Source of the DNA: Psychrobacter sp. NG25
GTDB lineage: Bacteria > Pseudomonadota > Gammaproteobacteria > Pseudomonadales > Moraxellaceae
Length of the DNA: 64,000 nucleotides
Assembly (NCBI RefSeq): GCF_015234355.1
Contig: NZ_JADGMV010000002.1
Span: forward strand, 549,476-613,475
Reading direction: 5' to 3'
The translations under genes and the position numbers were made by a program. Shown here piece by piece: positions 55,039 to 64,000 of this stretch. The notes under the pieces are model-generated. The model did no database searches. It saw nothing but the letters and a program-made list of their open reading frames with translations, and was not told the DNA's origin. The stretch's first letter is position 1. Each line of letters opens with the position of its first letter.

Positions 55039-55055
55039 GTAATAGGCCTGTTTTT
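55016..55055 (+). terminator. terminator overlapping the end of the LysR gene
   Basis: An 18-bp stem (55016-55033 with 55038-55055, one wobble pair) has a 4-base loop and ends in five T residues. The stop codon (55036-55038) sits in the loop and start of the right arm, so the left arm encodes the last residues. Confidence 0.88.
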
Positions 55056-55381
55056 CATGTGTATAAGCAAAGATAAATTAAAGCATTGATTATATGTTGA
55101 TACGTTCAAACTATCGCTACTGCCCTGCAGTATCATAAAATTGGCATCTCCAAGGTCAGCGACTAGGCGTATTCTTTCTTTAGGGTTTAGCGCTATACCT
55201 TCATAATCATCATAACTTTTACGCAGCTGTCTTAGGAAAATTATAGAGCGACATCTATTTCGAGACTAGAGCCTTATCTTTACCATGACCCATATGACCC
55301 AAAAACAACAAAAAAGCCACTTAGCTATTAAGTGGCTTTTTTGTTGAGAGTGTTATTTGTACTACAGACGAGCTATAAACG
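55039..55381. other. intergenic region between convergent genes
   Basis: This 343-bp gap carries a terminator at each end (55016-55055 and 55306-55346). Between them I see no gene, repeat or regulatory element. Confidence 0.65.
55306..55346. terminator. bidirectional terminator of the semialdehyde dehydrogenase operon
   Basis: A perfect 18-bp stem (55306-55323 with 55329-55346) with a 5-base loop contains A6 and T6 runs. It lies 36 bp beyond the stop of the minus-strand dehydrogenase gene. Confidence 0.88.
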
Positions 55382-56878
55382 CTAACCTAAAGTTGGCATC
55401 GAAAATTGCTTATCTTCTCGTATTGCTGCGCTAGGCCAGCGTTGGGTAATTGTTTTTCGGCGAGTAAAAAACCTAACACCATCTGGTCCGTACATGAACA
55501 AATCTCCAAATAATGAGCGCTTCCAACCACCAAAGCTTTGAGAAGCAACAGGCACTGGTAGTGGAATATTAACGCCAACCATACCCACCTGAATATTATC
55601 AACGAAGTAACGTGCCGCCTCCCCATCTCGGGTATAGATACACGTGCCATTGCCGTATTCATGTTCATTTATGAGCTGTATCGCCTCTTCCATTGTCTGC
55701 ACACGCATCACCTGAAGCACTGGTCCAAAAATCTCTGCTTCGTAACTGTCCATCTCTTTTGTCACATTGTCTATTAGAGTTGGACCCACAAAGAAACCTT
55801 GCTCATGACCTGTCGGTGCTGCATCAGAGCCATCAATGATGACGTTAGCTCCTTGGTCAGTAGCACTTTTGATATGCTCTAAAATTTTAGATTTGTGCGC
55901 ACCAGTAATGACAGGACCAAAATCATTTTCTTTGTCAGAATAAGCACCTAATTTCAACTGCTGTATGGCAGGCTGTAATGCTTCAACCATTTTATCAGCT
56001 ATATCATCACCGACTGCGACCGCAACAGATAGCGCCATACAGCGCTCGCCTGACGAACCAAATGCAGCGCCTAGTAGCGAAGTAACCACATTATCTAAGT
56101 CTGCATCTGGCATCACGATTGCATGGTTTTTTGCGCCGCCTAATGCTTGACACCTTTTGCCTTGAGCGGTGGCTGTTGTATAAATACATTCTGCAATTGG
56201 TGTAGAGCCCACGAAACTTATGGCTTCAACATCTGAATGATGCAAAAGCGCATCAACGGCCTCTTTGCCACCATTGACCACGTTCAACACACCATCAGGC
56301 AATCCTGCTTCTTTCATCAATTTTGCAATAAACATGGCGGCACTAGGATCACGTTCAGATGGCTTTAGAATAAACGTGTTTCCGCAGACGATAGCCATAG
56401 GGAACATCCAAAGAGGAACCATCACAGGAAAGTTAAATGGGGTAATTCCAGCCACTACGCCTAGAGGATGAAACTCACTCCAAGAGTCAATATCTGGGCC
56501 AGCATTACGACTGTGCTCACCTTTTAATAACTCTGGTGCACCGCAAGCATATTCAACATTCTCGATGCCGCGCTGTAGCTCACCAGCGGCATCATGTGAA
56601 ATCTTCCCATGCTCTTCACCGATTAGTCGACAGATTTCATCAGCATTTTGTTCTAATAATTCTTTGAATTTGAACATGACTCTAGCGCGTTTCATCGGCG
56701 GGGTTTTACGCCATGCCGGAAAAGCGGCTTTTGCTGCAACGACGGCTTCATCAATCGTTTTAGCACCACCTAACGCAACTTGCTTACTCACTTCACCCGT
56801 AGAAGGGTTATAAATAGGCTGAGTTTGACCGTCTTCAGTAATCGTATGACCGTTAATAAAATGTCCGATAGTTTGCAT
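55382..56878 (-). CDS. mmsA: CoA-acylating methylmalonate-semialdehyde dehydrogenase
   Basis: This aldehyde dehydrogenase of 498 residues matches MmsA: TPFNFP at 146-151, LGGAKNH at 246-252 replacing the usual catalytic-glutamate motif, and the nucleophile Cys280 in SSGERCMALS. MmsA converts methylmalonate semialdehyde to propionyl-CoA and malonate semialdehyde to acetyl-CoA. AAAAGGA precedes the ATG. It is the last gene of an operon with an iron-dependent alcohol dehydrogenase and a GntP permease rather than the usual mmsB, which points away from valine degradation. Confidence 0.92.
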   Translation of the reverse strand: MQTIGHFINGHTITEDGQTQPIYNPSTGEVSKQVALGGAKTIDEAVVAAKAAFPAWRKTPPMKRARVMFKFKELLEQNADEICRLIGEEHGKISHDAAGELQRGIENVEYACGAPELLKGEHSRNAGPDIDSWSEFHPLGVVAGITPFNFPVMVPLWMFPMAIVCGNTFILKPSERDPSAAMFIAKLMKEAGLPDGVLNVVNGGKEAVDALLHHSDVEAISFVGSTPIAECIYTTATAQGKRCQALGGAKNHAIVMPDADLDNVVTSLLGAAFGSSGERCMALSVAVAVGDDIADKMVEALQPAIQQLKLGAYSDKENDFGPVITGAHKSKILEHIKSATDQGANVIIDGSDAAPTGHEQGFFVGPTLIDNVTKEMDSYEAEIFGPVLQVMRVQTMEEAIQLINEHEYGNGTCIYTRDGEAARYFVDNIQVGMVGVNIPLPVPVASQSFGGWKRSLFGDLFMYGPDGVRFFTRRKTITQRWPSAAIREDKQFSMPTLG

Positions 56879-56937
56879 AATATATTCCTTTTATAGGATT
56901 GAGTTGGTAAGTGAATTAAAAGTAAAATTTCCGTTTA

Positions 56938-58128
56938 TTACCTTAGTAAAGCATCATTCGAGGCGTCTTCTGTCCATAGCAGCGCATAAAGTTGCAGCAT
57001 TTCTTCTAAACTAGGTATTCGAGGATTGTTGTTAGGCGAGCCTGAGCCAAACGCTTGGTCACACATCGTATTGACCAACTCATCAAACTCTGTTTTTTGA
57101 ACCCCAAATTGCGCTAATGTAGGTACTTTAAGCTCCGTATTCAAACCTTTTAAGTAAGCAATCAACTTTATATTTGCTTGGTCGTCTGTATCGTTGAGTT
57201 CAGCAATACCTAGTGCACGGGCACAGTCTGCATAGCGATCCGGAGTACTTGATATACCAAACTCAGTAATCGTTGGTAATAACATCGCATTTGATAGACC
57301 GTGTGGTACATGAAAGAACGCCCCAATTGGCCGACTCATGCCATGTACTAAGGCCACTGATGAATTGTTAAATGCAATGCCTGCTAACGTAGAGCCCAAC
57401 ATCATCGCTTCACGTGCCGTTTCGTCCTTACCATCGTGATAGGCTTTTTGTAGATTGGGTCCAATCAAACGTAATGCTGCTAAAGCTTGCTGGTCACTAT
57501 AAGCATTACGTTTTTGACTAACGTAAGCCTCGATAGCATGTGTCATCGCATCAATGCCCGTATCGGCAGTCGTGCGAGGGGGGACGGTCATCGTGAGACT
57601 ATAGTCAATAATCGCTGCGACTGGCATGAACCCCATACCGACACACAATAACTTTTCGTTATTGGCCTCATCAGTGATGATAGTAAACTTGGTAACCTCT
57701 GACCCTGTTCCTGCGGTAGTAGGAATGGCAACAATAGGCAAGCCAGCTTTATTCACTTGACGAGGAAATTTATAGTCATTAATGACACCACCGAATTTAC
57801 CCAAAATTGAAATGGCTTTTGCACTATCTATAGGACTGCCGCCGCCCAAAGCAATTAACCCATCATATTCTTGATGTCGTACTTGCTGCACACCTGATTC
57901 AATAGAGCTTTCAGTTGGTTCTGGCATAGTATCCGAGAATACATCAGCCGTGATATCAACGCCTTTCAAAATGGCTTGTAGTTTCTCTACATAGCCGAGT
58001 TTCACCATCATTTCATCTGTGATAATGAGTGGCTTTTTTATACCCAAGCTATCTAATATTGTCGGTAGCTTTTGACACGCATCACGCCCGACCTCCATTA
58101 TTCTTGGGAGAAGAATACTATGTGACAT
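56938..58128 (-). CDS. iron-containing alcohol dehydrogenase
   Basis: This group III dehydrogenase of 396 residues has the NAD motif GGGSPIDSAK (95-104) and the four metal ligands Asp193, His197, His262 and His276 (the latter in HVPHGLSN). AAGGAT precedes the ATG. Family members act on short alcohols and hydroxy acids such as 4-hydroxybutyrate and 3-hydroxypropionate. Placement before mmsA suggests that it makes malonate semialdehyde or a homologue from a 3-hydroxy acid. Confidence 0.9.
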   Translation of the reverse strand: MSHSILLPRIMEVGRDACQKLPTILDSLGIKKPLIITDEMMVKLGYVEKLQAILKGVDITADVFSDTMPEPTESSIESGVQQVRHQEYDGLIALGGGSPIDSAKAISILGKFGGVINDYKFPRQVNKAGLPIVAIPTTAGTGSEVTKFTIITDEANNEKLLCVGMGFMPVAAIIDYSLTMTVPPRTTADTGIDAMTHAIEAYVSQKRNAYSDQQALAALRLIGPNLQKAYHDGKDETAREAMMLGSTLAGIAFNNSSVALVHGMSRPIGAFFHVPHGLSNAMLLPTITEFGISSTPDRYADCARALGIAELNDTDDQANIKLIAYLKGLNTELKVPTLAQFGVQKTEFDELVNTMCDQAFGSGSPNNNPRIPSLEEMLQLYALLWTEDASNDALLR

Positions 58129-58199
58129 ATTTACCTATCCTTGTGTTGATCACGATGTTTTTCATACTGTGTGTTTAATATTTTGTGTTGAATACTGTG

Positions 58200-59591
58200 C
58201 TAAAACGAACCCATTAACGTGCCTAAAGTTATGACAGCTATAAGTGCTAGCACAGGTACGGCAACAGCGACCACAAAAATATCTTTATAAGATTCTTTGT
58301 GTGTGAGCTGACAAATTACCAATAACGTTATCACTGCGCCATTATGAGGAAGCGCATCCAAACCACCTGATGCGATAGACGCTACGCGATGCATCAACTC
58401 AGGATTGATGCCAAATTGAGAGGCCAATTGTAGATAGTTGTCCCCCATAGTATTTAGAGCAATACTTAGTCCACCTGATGCAGAGCCAGTAATACCTGCC
58501 ATCACATTGACGAACACGGCTTCTGAAATCAGTGGATTGCCTGGAGATAAGCCTAATAAAAATTCTTTTACAATGATAAATCCTGTCAAAGTAGCGATTA
58601 CCGATCCATAACCAACTTCAGAGGCTGTATTAAAAATAGGTAGCAATGAACCAAGCGCACCTTCGCTAAGAGATTCTTTTAAGTTTTTCCAACGTTTCCA
58701 ATTCAGCAAAATCATCGACCCACAAGATACAACTAAAGCGATGACGATAGCCCAAATACCGAGTACTTTAGCCAGTGGCACAGCACCAAACGCTTCACTC
58801 GCCAAATAGCTGTTATCCATGCTGGGTAATAGCCATTTCGTACAAATGAAGTTAATCAATATGACCAAGATAATGGGTAACAATGCCACCAGTAATGAAG
58901 GCTTAGCACTACGATCGGTGACAACTAATTTATCGTTATGGTGCTCACCATAACCCTCCCCTTCATTGAAAGCTTTTTTAGCACGATAATTAAGCCAAAC
59001 CATGCCACCTACTAGCATAATCAAGCCAGCGATAGCACCAAGACCAGGGGCTGCAAAAGAATCCGTTTTGAAAAATGGCATGGGAATAGCGTTTTGAATG
59101 GCAGGCGTACCTGGTAGCGCCGTCATCGTAAAAGTCAAAGCACCTAGCGCGATTGCACCAGGAATCAATCTTTTTGGAATATTTAATTCACGAAATAGAG
59201 CAGCAGCGATTGGGTATACAGCAAAACCTACTACAAACAACGACACCCCACCGTACGTCAAAATGGCACAAGCCATGACAATAGACAGAACCGCTTGTTT
59301 TTTGCCAAGTTTGGCGACCAATGATTCGGATATGCTCAATGCCGATCCTGAATCATCCATCAATTTACCGAATATAGCCCCTAATAGAAAAAGCGGGAAA
59401 AAGCTGATGATATATCCGCCCAACCCTTTCATAAATACTTGGGTATAGACGCCTAGCATCGTACTGGCCTCACCACTCAACAGCACAGCTAGCATTGCTA
59501 ATAACGGCGCTAACAAAATGACGCTATGACCACGGTAAGCCAAATACATCAGCAACCCTAGCGACAGCAAAATGGGGAATAAACTTATCAT
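58200..59591 (-). CDS. GntP-family permease
   Basis: This membrane protein of 463 residues has about 12-14 hydrophobic segments and GntP-family features (LFLLGAIFGKLMDDSG; TMTALPGTPAIQNAIP). The frame is open to 59705, but AAGGAG before the ATG at 59591 decides the start. GntP members import gluconate, 3-hydroxybutyrate or similar hydroxy acids. It heads the operon with the iron-dependent dehydrogenase and mmsA. Confidence 0.88.
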   Translation of the reverse strand: MISLFPILLSLGLLMYLAYRGHSVILLAPLLAMLAVLLSGEASTMLGVYTQVFMKGLGGYIISFFPLFLLGAIFGKLMDDSGSALSISESLVAKLGKKQAVLSIVMACAILTYGGVSLFVVGFAVYPIAAALFRELNIPKRLIPGAIALGALTFTMTALPGTPAIQNAIPMPFFKTDSFAAPGLGAIAGLIMLVGGMVWLNYRAKKAFNEGEGYGEHHNDKLVVTDRSAKPSLLVALLPIILVILINFICTKWLLPSMDNSYLASEAFGAVPLAKVLGIWAIVIALVVSCGSMILLNWKRWKNLKESLSEGALGSLLPIFNTASEVGYGSVIATLTGFIIVKEFLLGLSPGNPLISEAVFVNVMAGITGSASGGLSIALNTMGDNYLQLASQFGINPELMHRVASIASGGLDALPHNGAVITLLVICQLTHKESYKDIFVVAVAVPVLALIAVITLGTLMGSF

Positions 59592-59643
59592 GTGCACTCC
59601 TTGTGCGATAACTACATCAAATCCATTTGTTAAAAAATCACAT

Positions 59644-59729
59644 AACGATAGAATATTTATCGTTTTAAGAAAATAACAGAATATTTTCATAATAACAAGC
59701 CTCAAACGGACAAATATTATCGTTATAAT
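59644..59729. promoter_or_regulatory. divergent operator/promoter region of the IclR-GntP pair
   Basis: AACGATA (59644-59650) and TATCGTT (59658-59664) form an inverted repeat, and another TATCGTT occurs at 59718-59724 directly overlapping a perfect -10 box TATAAT (59724-59729). The -10 would serve the iclR-type gene; the overlap suggests autorepression and shared control of the divergent operon. Confidence 0.55.
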
Positions 59730-59773
59730 GTCTAGAGAGATTTAATGTCATCTGGTTAGGAGGCTACAAAGCC

Positions 59774-60544
59774 ATGGTTAATACTAAAAAGAAGGGCTCT
59801 AGTGTTGAGCGGGTTTTGCAGATTGTAGAAATTCTAGCAAGATCGCAAAGACCGATGAGTGTGAGCGACTTAGCGGACACATTGGATGTGCCTATACCTA
59901 GTATGTATAGATTATTAGATCAACTACAAAATATTGGGTTCGTACAACTCGACTTACCCGGAAAGGTAACGTCTGGAAAAAGAACCTATAAGCTCGCGAT
60001 GGATTTATTACAGAATAATCATTTCAAGATCGAAAGACTTGCGATATTGCAGCAACTATCATCACAAATAGGCGAAACTGTCGGTATTGCCATTATGCAA
60101 GACCTAGACATCGTCTATATCGATAGGGTTTTGTCTGATTGGCCGCTTCAAATATACCTACCCGTTGGGACTCATGTTCCCATCTGGGCAAGTGCCAGTG
60201 GTAAATTATTCTTATCACAACTATCCAATGCAAAATGCGAACGTATCATCGATAAAATTTCTATACATGCATTAACCACCAATACTCAGACGGATAAAAA
60301 ACGTTTGATGCAGACCATCGCTGAGACTCGAGATACTAGAATAGGCATAGATAACGAAGAGTTTATTCCAGGTATGGTCGCCTGTGCCGTACTCATTCCT
60401 AATGATGAAAATAAAGCGTTTGCGACAGTGTTTACCCACGGCCCGACAGTAAGAAAAACTTTGGAAGAATTGCTGGAGTACGTACCTCTGATGCGTGAGG
60501 CCGCTTTGGAGCTAGCAGTGACTTTTAATCAGGATTATGAATAA
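59774..60544 (+). CDS. IclR-family transcriptional regulator
   Basis: This regulator of 256 residues has the IclR winged HTH (SSVERVLQIVEILARSQRPM; SMYRLLDQLQNIGFV) and a C-terminal effector domain (IGETVGIAIMQDLDIVYID; GIDNEEFIPGMVACAV). AGGAGG lies ten bases before the ATG. It is divergent from the GntP operon and is its likely regulator. Confidence 0.9.
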   Translation: MVNTKKKGSSVERVLQIVEILARSQRPMSVSDLADTLDVPIPSMYRLLDQLQNIGFVQLDLPGKVTSGKRTYKLAMDLLQNNHFKIERLAILQQLSSQIGETVGIAIMQDLDIVYIDRVLSDWPLQIYLPVGTHVPIWASASGKLFLSQLSNAKCERIIDKISIHALTTNTQTDKKRLMQTIAETRDTRIGIDNEEFIPGMVACAVLIPNDENKAFATVFTHGPTVRKTLEELLEYVPLMREAALELAVTFNQDYE

Positions 60545-60879
60545 GGCCGCTAACAAGGATAAGACTGATTATATGACCACAATTATGAGTGCCTAAGTCT
60601 AGCTAGGTACTAATAGTGGCTTCATAATAATGGCTTCGTACAGATGCGAAAATAAACCATAACTAAATATGTTGTTAAATAATACATTCTAAAGATTAAC
60701 AGTTACTATTAGGGTTTCTCATATCCGAGAACCACTATCTTGTATGCAACAAGTATGACTGTTATATATTAAACCAACTGTCTTCACCTCTCTCTTAAAC
60801 ATATATTTTTGTTTATCCTTCATAAAAAAACGCCCCCATTGCGGGAGCGTTTTAACGTTTAAGATGCGATTAACCGATC
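60545..60879. other. intergenic region between convergent genes
   Basis: This 335-bp AT-rich gap has no coding sequence. Its right end carries the terminator of the adhesin gene; the rest shows nothing I can identify. Confidence 0.6.
60823..60854 (-). terminator. terminator of the adhesin gene
   Basis: Arms AAAACGC and GCGTTTT, extended by a CCC/GGG pairing after one mismatch, form a GC-rich hairpin. On the minus strand seven T residues follow, 26 bp beyond the adhesin stop. Confidence 0.8.
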
Positions 60880-63800
60880 TTAGATGACATTAGTAATATC
60901 AATATCGATATAAACCTGTGTGCTTATATCACTATCTAATTGCCAAACATTATATTGTTGTCCAGCAGTATCGGCGACATCGTTTCCTGTATCAATCCAA
61001 GTCGAAGGATTACCAGATTCATCTTTATCATTAAGATCAGCACCAATACCGCCTAAATCTACCGTATCATCACCGTCACCTTTGATATAAATAGGAGTAG
61101 ATACACCTGAATTGGCAATATCCGCTGCTTGAACCGTAAGTGTGTTGGCACCGATACCACTGATATCTATCACGTCAGGCTGGATAAGGTCAGCTAAGCT
61201 AACAACTTGGTCTGATCCTTCAAAGCTAAGGATATCAAGTCCTTCGCTTGATGTGATTAGCGATATATCAGGCAACTCGATAGCGTCATCCGTATCATCC
61301 ACAAGTGTGAAGCTGCTGAAGCTCATACGTCCAGCGGCTGGCGCTTGTCCATCACTATTGATAGCTATACTCAGCGTGGCAGTATCCGTATTACCGTTAC
61401 CGTCATTGATGGTATAGACAAAATCGTCTGTTTGATCAATACCACTAGCATCTTCATTTGGCGTGTAACTATATGCACCATCAGAACCTATAACCAATAT
61501 GCCATAATCACCCGTTATAGGGGTAGACCCATTCACAGGCTCACCATCGACAGCTGTCACCGTTATTGTTTGTCCGTCACCATCATCATTAGTGATGACG
61601 TTACCAGTCGATACCACAGTATTAAAGTTATCGGAGTCAATCAGTTCGCTAGCAACCGACTGCACATTCATGACTGGTAAAAGTGAAAGACCTAAGAGTG
61701 AACTGCTGTCACTACCGAGTACGAAATAGTAGGTTGCACTTGCACCATTAGTTCCCCCAGTAAGAGTAGCAATTTCTAAATCATTAGCACTCCATATTCC
61801 ACCAGGACCAGGCACTGGAGCCCCTAACACGTCAATAACATCTCTTGTAAAGTCAAACCAATCCGCTTGCTGGTCAAACAGTGTAATATTGCCAGTTTCA
61901 TTGTCTACTTGATAGACCAAAAGGTCGAGATCCGGATTTCCGACGACCACAGGTACAGACCCACTCCCATCTAGGGTGAGTGACAGCTGCTGATCAGCAG
62001 TAACAGTAACATTAAAAGCAGAAGCAGTACTCAATGCCGAGACGGTCAGCCCACCAAGAGCACTAAGACTGAGTAATCCACTAGCCGTTCCATTGTACGG
62101 CGGCTGGGTGATTATCGGGTCTACTTCTAAACCAGCATAACCCTGATCATCAGTAGCAATAGGTGTCACGGTATCAACTGTAATGTCAGCTGTAACAGAG
62201 CTACTCACATTACCTGAAGGATCCGTTGCTATCACTGTGATAGTCTCAGCACCTTGATCCATAGCAGCTACATCCGCCTGATCAACTGAAGCACTCCAGT
62301 TACCATCAGCACCAACAGTCGCTGTACCAATGACGTCACCCGTTTCATCGGTCAAGGTAATAATAGCACTTGCCTCGCCGGTACCTGTGATATTAAAGCC
62401 TTCTGCAGATTCTTGACTATTCACTACATCGTCACCAGCGATTGGGGTATCTATAGTTGGTGTCGCTGGTGGCGTCATATCGTCAAGCTCTATCACCAGC
62501 TTTGCTGTATCGCCAATAACGCCATCAGAAACTGTGTAAGTAAATATCTCTGATTGACCTAGTGAGGCAAAATTACCATTCGCCGTATACGTGTAGTCAC
62601 CATTTTCATCAATAACTAAAACACCATACTGACCTTGTATGGTAAACACAGTAATACCACCGACCATTTCAGAGGTAGGCTCTAACTGAGTATTATCACT
62701 ATCAATATCAGTCAGTACCGTACTCGATGTCACAGTATCTTCACCTGTCTCATCGGTATTTAATGCGTCAGGGTCAATCACATTACCAGTAATAACGGTA
62801 TCATCGGCATAATCGAACTCAGTCAATGTCGCTGTAATGTCCGTAGTTTCGAGTAAGGTTAAAGTATTACTAAGAAGCGCAGCGGTAATGTCATCAAGTA
62901 ATGGATCTAAAACACCTAATCCTAATACATTATCTTCAAGTATATCTACTACAGCATCGAGACCTAAGCCTTCATCTCCAGCCGCAGTTAGTGCAATATT
63001 GAGAAGACCATTGACAGTACCTCCTAAAACTGGACCTAATGCATTATTGATCGTCGCAAAAACAACTTCTTGATTATCAGGACCCAATACAACCCCTGCT
63101 TCCCCTAACTCTGCCAATGTGAGACCGTTGACTAAGGTTTCTAGAGCACTTCTATCATTACGTACAACTATTGTGTAATCATCTGGTTCTAGACCAGATA
63201 CAGTTGCCGTTAATGTATCGTTGCCCGTTAAGCCTAATAACTCTAGACCTATCACATTACCTACTAATGGTTCATTACCAGTAGTACCGACATAAACAAG
63301 TTCACCAGTACTATTGTAGACTTCAATATTGACCGCATCTGCTACTGCTACTAGCGCCGTCTGACTGACTTCGATACTGACAGTACCACTAGCGCCTGCA
63401 CTTACTGTAAAGCCAAGGCTGCTATTTGAGCCGCCGCTACCTTCAGCGACACCAAGTACAGTTAAATCAGAACCATTAACCGAGGGATAAGTGGTCACTT
63501 GTAACTCACCTAAATCAAGACCATCCAAATCATCTTGAGCAGTGATAGGTGGTACAACGATAGCAGGGGCGGTGCCTGTCGTTGAAGCACTGTCCAAGTC
63601 GCCATCGGTGGCATTGACCACAGGCGCCGCTAAGGTGCCACCGGCATTGACGATGTCGGCACCCGCTTGGGTCAGGGTGATGACGCCTGTTGCTGGATCA
63701 ATGGCGTAGTTCACCGCTGAGTCAGTATCAAGCTCATAGCTGACCGTATCTCCATTAGGATCGGTTGAACCACTGGCCGTTGCCACCAGCGTACCGGCGA

Positions 63801-64000
63801 CCGCTTCCCCTTGTTCTAGATCAGCGGAGGCTGACACGGTTGGTGCTGTTGGGGCGTCGTTGTTGTTGTTGTCGACCGTCGTCGGGGCGGTGCCTGTCGT
63901 TGAAGCACTGTCCAAGTCGCCATCGGTGGCATTGACCACAGGCGCCGCTAAGGTGCCACCGGCATTGACGATGTCGGCACCCGCTTGGGTCAGGGTGATG
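60880..64000 (-). CDS. large secreted repeat adhesin (Bap/RTX-like), 5' truncated by the window edge
   Basis: This is the C-terminal part (about 1,040 residues) of a giant surface protein; the frame is open through base 64000, so the GTG at 63939 is not a real start. From the N side it shows cadherin/Ig-like repeats of 106 residues (DNNNNDAPTAPTVSASADLE type), a non-repeat region, a VCBS-like domain (GQYGVLVIDENGDYTYTANG), a Bap-type Ig-like domain (GTGEASAIITLTDETGDVIG), a second VCBS-like domain (YGILVIGSDGAYSYTPNEDA) and an acidic C-terminal end (GDGDDTVDLGG, ending DIDITNVI), which looks like a type I secretion signal. Composition is rich in D, N, T, G and lacks cysteine. A role in biofilm or cell adhesion is inferred from the family. 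Confidence 0.88.
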   Translation of the reverse strand, partial: ITLTQAGADIVNAGGTLAAPVVNATDGDLDSASTTGTAPTTVDNNNNDAPTAPTVSASADLEQGEAVAGTLVATASGSTDPNGDTVSYELDTDSAVNYAIDPATGVITLTQAGADIVNAGGTLAAPVVNATDGDLDSASTTGTAPAIVVPPITAQDDLDGLDLGELQVTTYPSVNGSDLTVLGVAEGSGGSNSSLGFTVSAGASGTVSIEVSQTALVAVADAVNIEVYNSTGELVYVGTTGNEPLVGNVIGLELLGLTGNDTLTATVSGLEPDDYTIVVRNDRSALETLVNGLTLAELGEAGVVLGPDNQEVVFATINNALGPVLGGTVNGLLNIALTAAGDEGLGLDAVVDILEDNVLGLGVLDPLLDDITAALLSNTLTLLETTDITATLTEFDYADDTVITGNVIDPDALNTDETGEDTVTSSTVLTDIDSDNTQLEPTSEMVGGITVFTIQGQYGVLVIDENGDYTYTANGNFASLGQSEIFTYTVSDGVIGDTAKLVIELDDMTPPATPTIDTPIAGDDVVNSQESAEGFNITGTGEASAIITLTDETGDVIGTATVGADGNWSASVDQADVAAMDQGAETITVIATDPSGNVSSSVTADITVDTVTPIATDDQGYAGLEVDPIITQPPYNGTASGLLSLSALGGLTVSALSTASAFNVTVTADQQLSLTLDGSGSVPVVVGNPDLDLLVYQVDNETGNITLFDQQADWFDFTRDVIDVLGAPVPGPGGIWSANDLEIATLTGGTNGASATYYFVLGSDSSSLLGLSLLPVMNVQSVASELIDSDNFNTVVSTGNVITNDDGDGQTITVTAVDGEPVNGSTPITGDYGILVIGSDGAYSYTPNEDASGIDQTDDFVYTINDGNGNTDTATLSIAINSDGQAPAAGRMSFSSFTLVDDTDDAIELPDISLITSSEGLDILSFEGSDQVVSLADLIQPDVIDISGIGANTLTVQAADIANSGVSTPIYIKGDGDDTVDLGGIGADLNDKDESGNPSTWIDTGNDVADTAGQQYNVWQLDSDISTQVYIDIDITNVI
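63566..64000 (-). repeat. near-identical 318-bp tandem repeats in the adhesin gene
   Basis: The 117 bp at 63566-63682 are identical to 63884-64000, with a period of 318 bp (106 codons). The segment is clearly more GC-rich than the rest of the window. Only one full unit and part of the next are visible; the array most likely continues to the right. Confidence 0.9.

Noticed and set aside
1..64000. CRISPR arrays, rRNA genes, phage structural genes or toxin-antitoxin pairs
   Set aside because: No regularly spaced short repeats, rRNA sequence, capsid/tail-like proteins or paired small toxin-antitoxin genes could be identified on either strand.

Overview
The window is AT-rich proteobacterial DNA with dense genes, short intergenic gaps and Shine-Dalgarno (AAGGA-type) starts. 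The ben-cat gene order, a BenM/CatM-type operator (ATAC-N7-GTAT), the lactate permease/D-lactate dehydrogenase pair and a giant Bap/RTX-like repeat adhesin suggest a Moraxellaceae gammaproteobacterium, most likely Psychrobacter or a close relative. This assignment is inference from gene content; no ribosomal RNA is present. The window is almost entirely a string of small catabolic modules, most with their own transporter and regulator.

Region 1 (1-8217, + strand): the end of a benzoate operon, benC (cut by the window edge), benD and benE, followed by 3-oxoadipate genes (CoA-transferase A and B, thiolase, enol-lactonase) and an AAHS-type aromatic acid transporter with its own BenM/CatM-like double operator. 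Region 2 (8724-15963): a minus-strand operon of aminotransferase, HglS-type 2-oxoadipate dioxygenase/decarboxylase and a D-2-hydroxyglutarate dehydrogenase-like flavoprotein. I read it as a route from 2-aminoadipate (lysine catabolism) to 2-oxoglutarate. It has a LysR regulator and a divergent glutamate-type symporter. Region 3 (15964-17419): 1.4 kb of decayed sequence with gene remnants. Region 4 (17420-23971): an AsnC-regulated operon of a PLP lyase, an M24 ectoine-hydrolase-like enzyme, an APC permease, a maleate isomerase/EutA-like protein and an M20 deacylase. Its parts resemble ectoine (doe/eut) degradation, but the substrate is not certain.

Region 5 (24212-29378): lipoproteins and small membrane proteins of unknown role plus a LysR/quinone-oxidoreductase pair. 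Region 6 (29812-35194): creatinase, a 35-residue symporter accessory peptide and an SSS-family symporter, with a divergent GlxA-type AraC regulator and a DMT exporter. Region 7 (35432-42259): a phosphonate cluster (phosphonatase-like hydrolase, FAD amine oxidase of the phosphonate type, three-gene ABC importer, divergent LysR) without a PhnW transaminase. Region 8 (42260-43742): non-coding DNA with an interspersed repeat and a 3' tRNA(CAU) fragment carrying CCA and its own terminator, which looks like one end of an integrated element.

Region 9 (43743-48150): Lrp regulator, ornithine cyclodeaminase, arginase and a YjiH-type transporter, giving arginine to ornithine to proline. Region 10 (48410-55038): malic enzyme, D-lactate dehydrogenase, lactate permease and LysR. 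Region 11 (55382-60544): methylmalonate-semialdehyde dehydrogenase, iron-dependent alcohol dehydrogenase, GntP permease and IclR, likely for a short hydroxy acid. Region 12 (60880-64000): the C-terminal 1,000 residues of a secreted repeat adhesin, running off the right edge and containing near-identical 318-bp tandem repeats.
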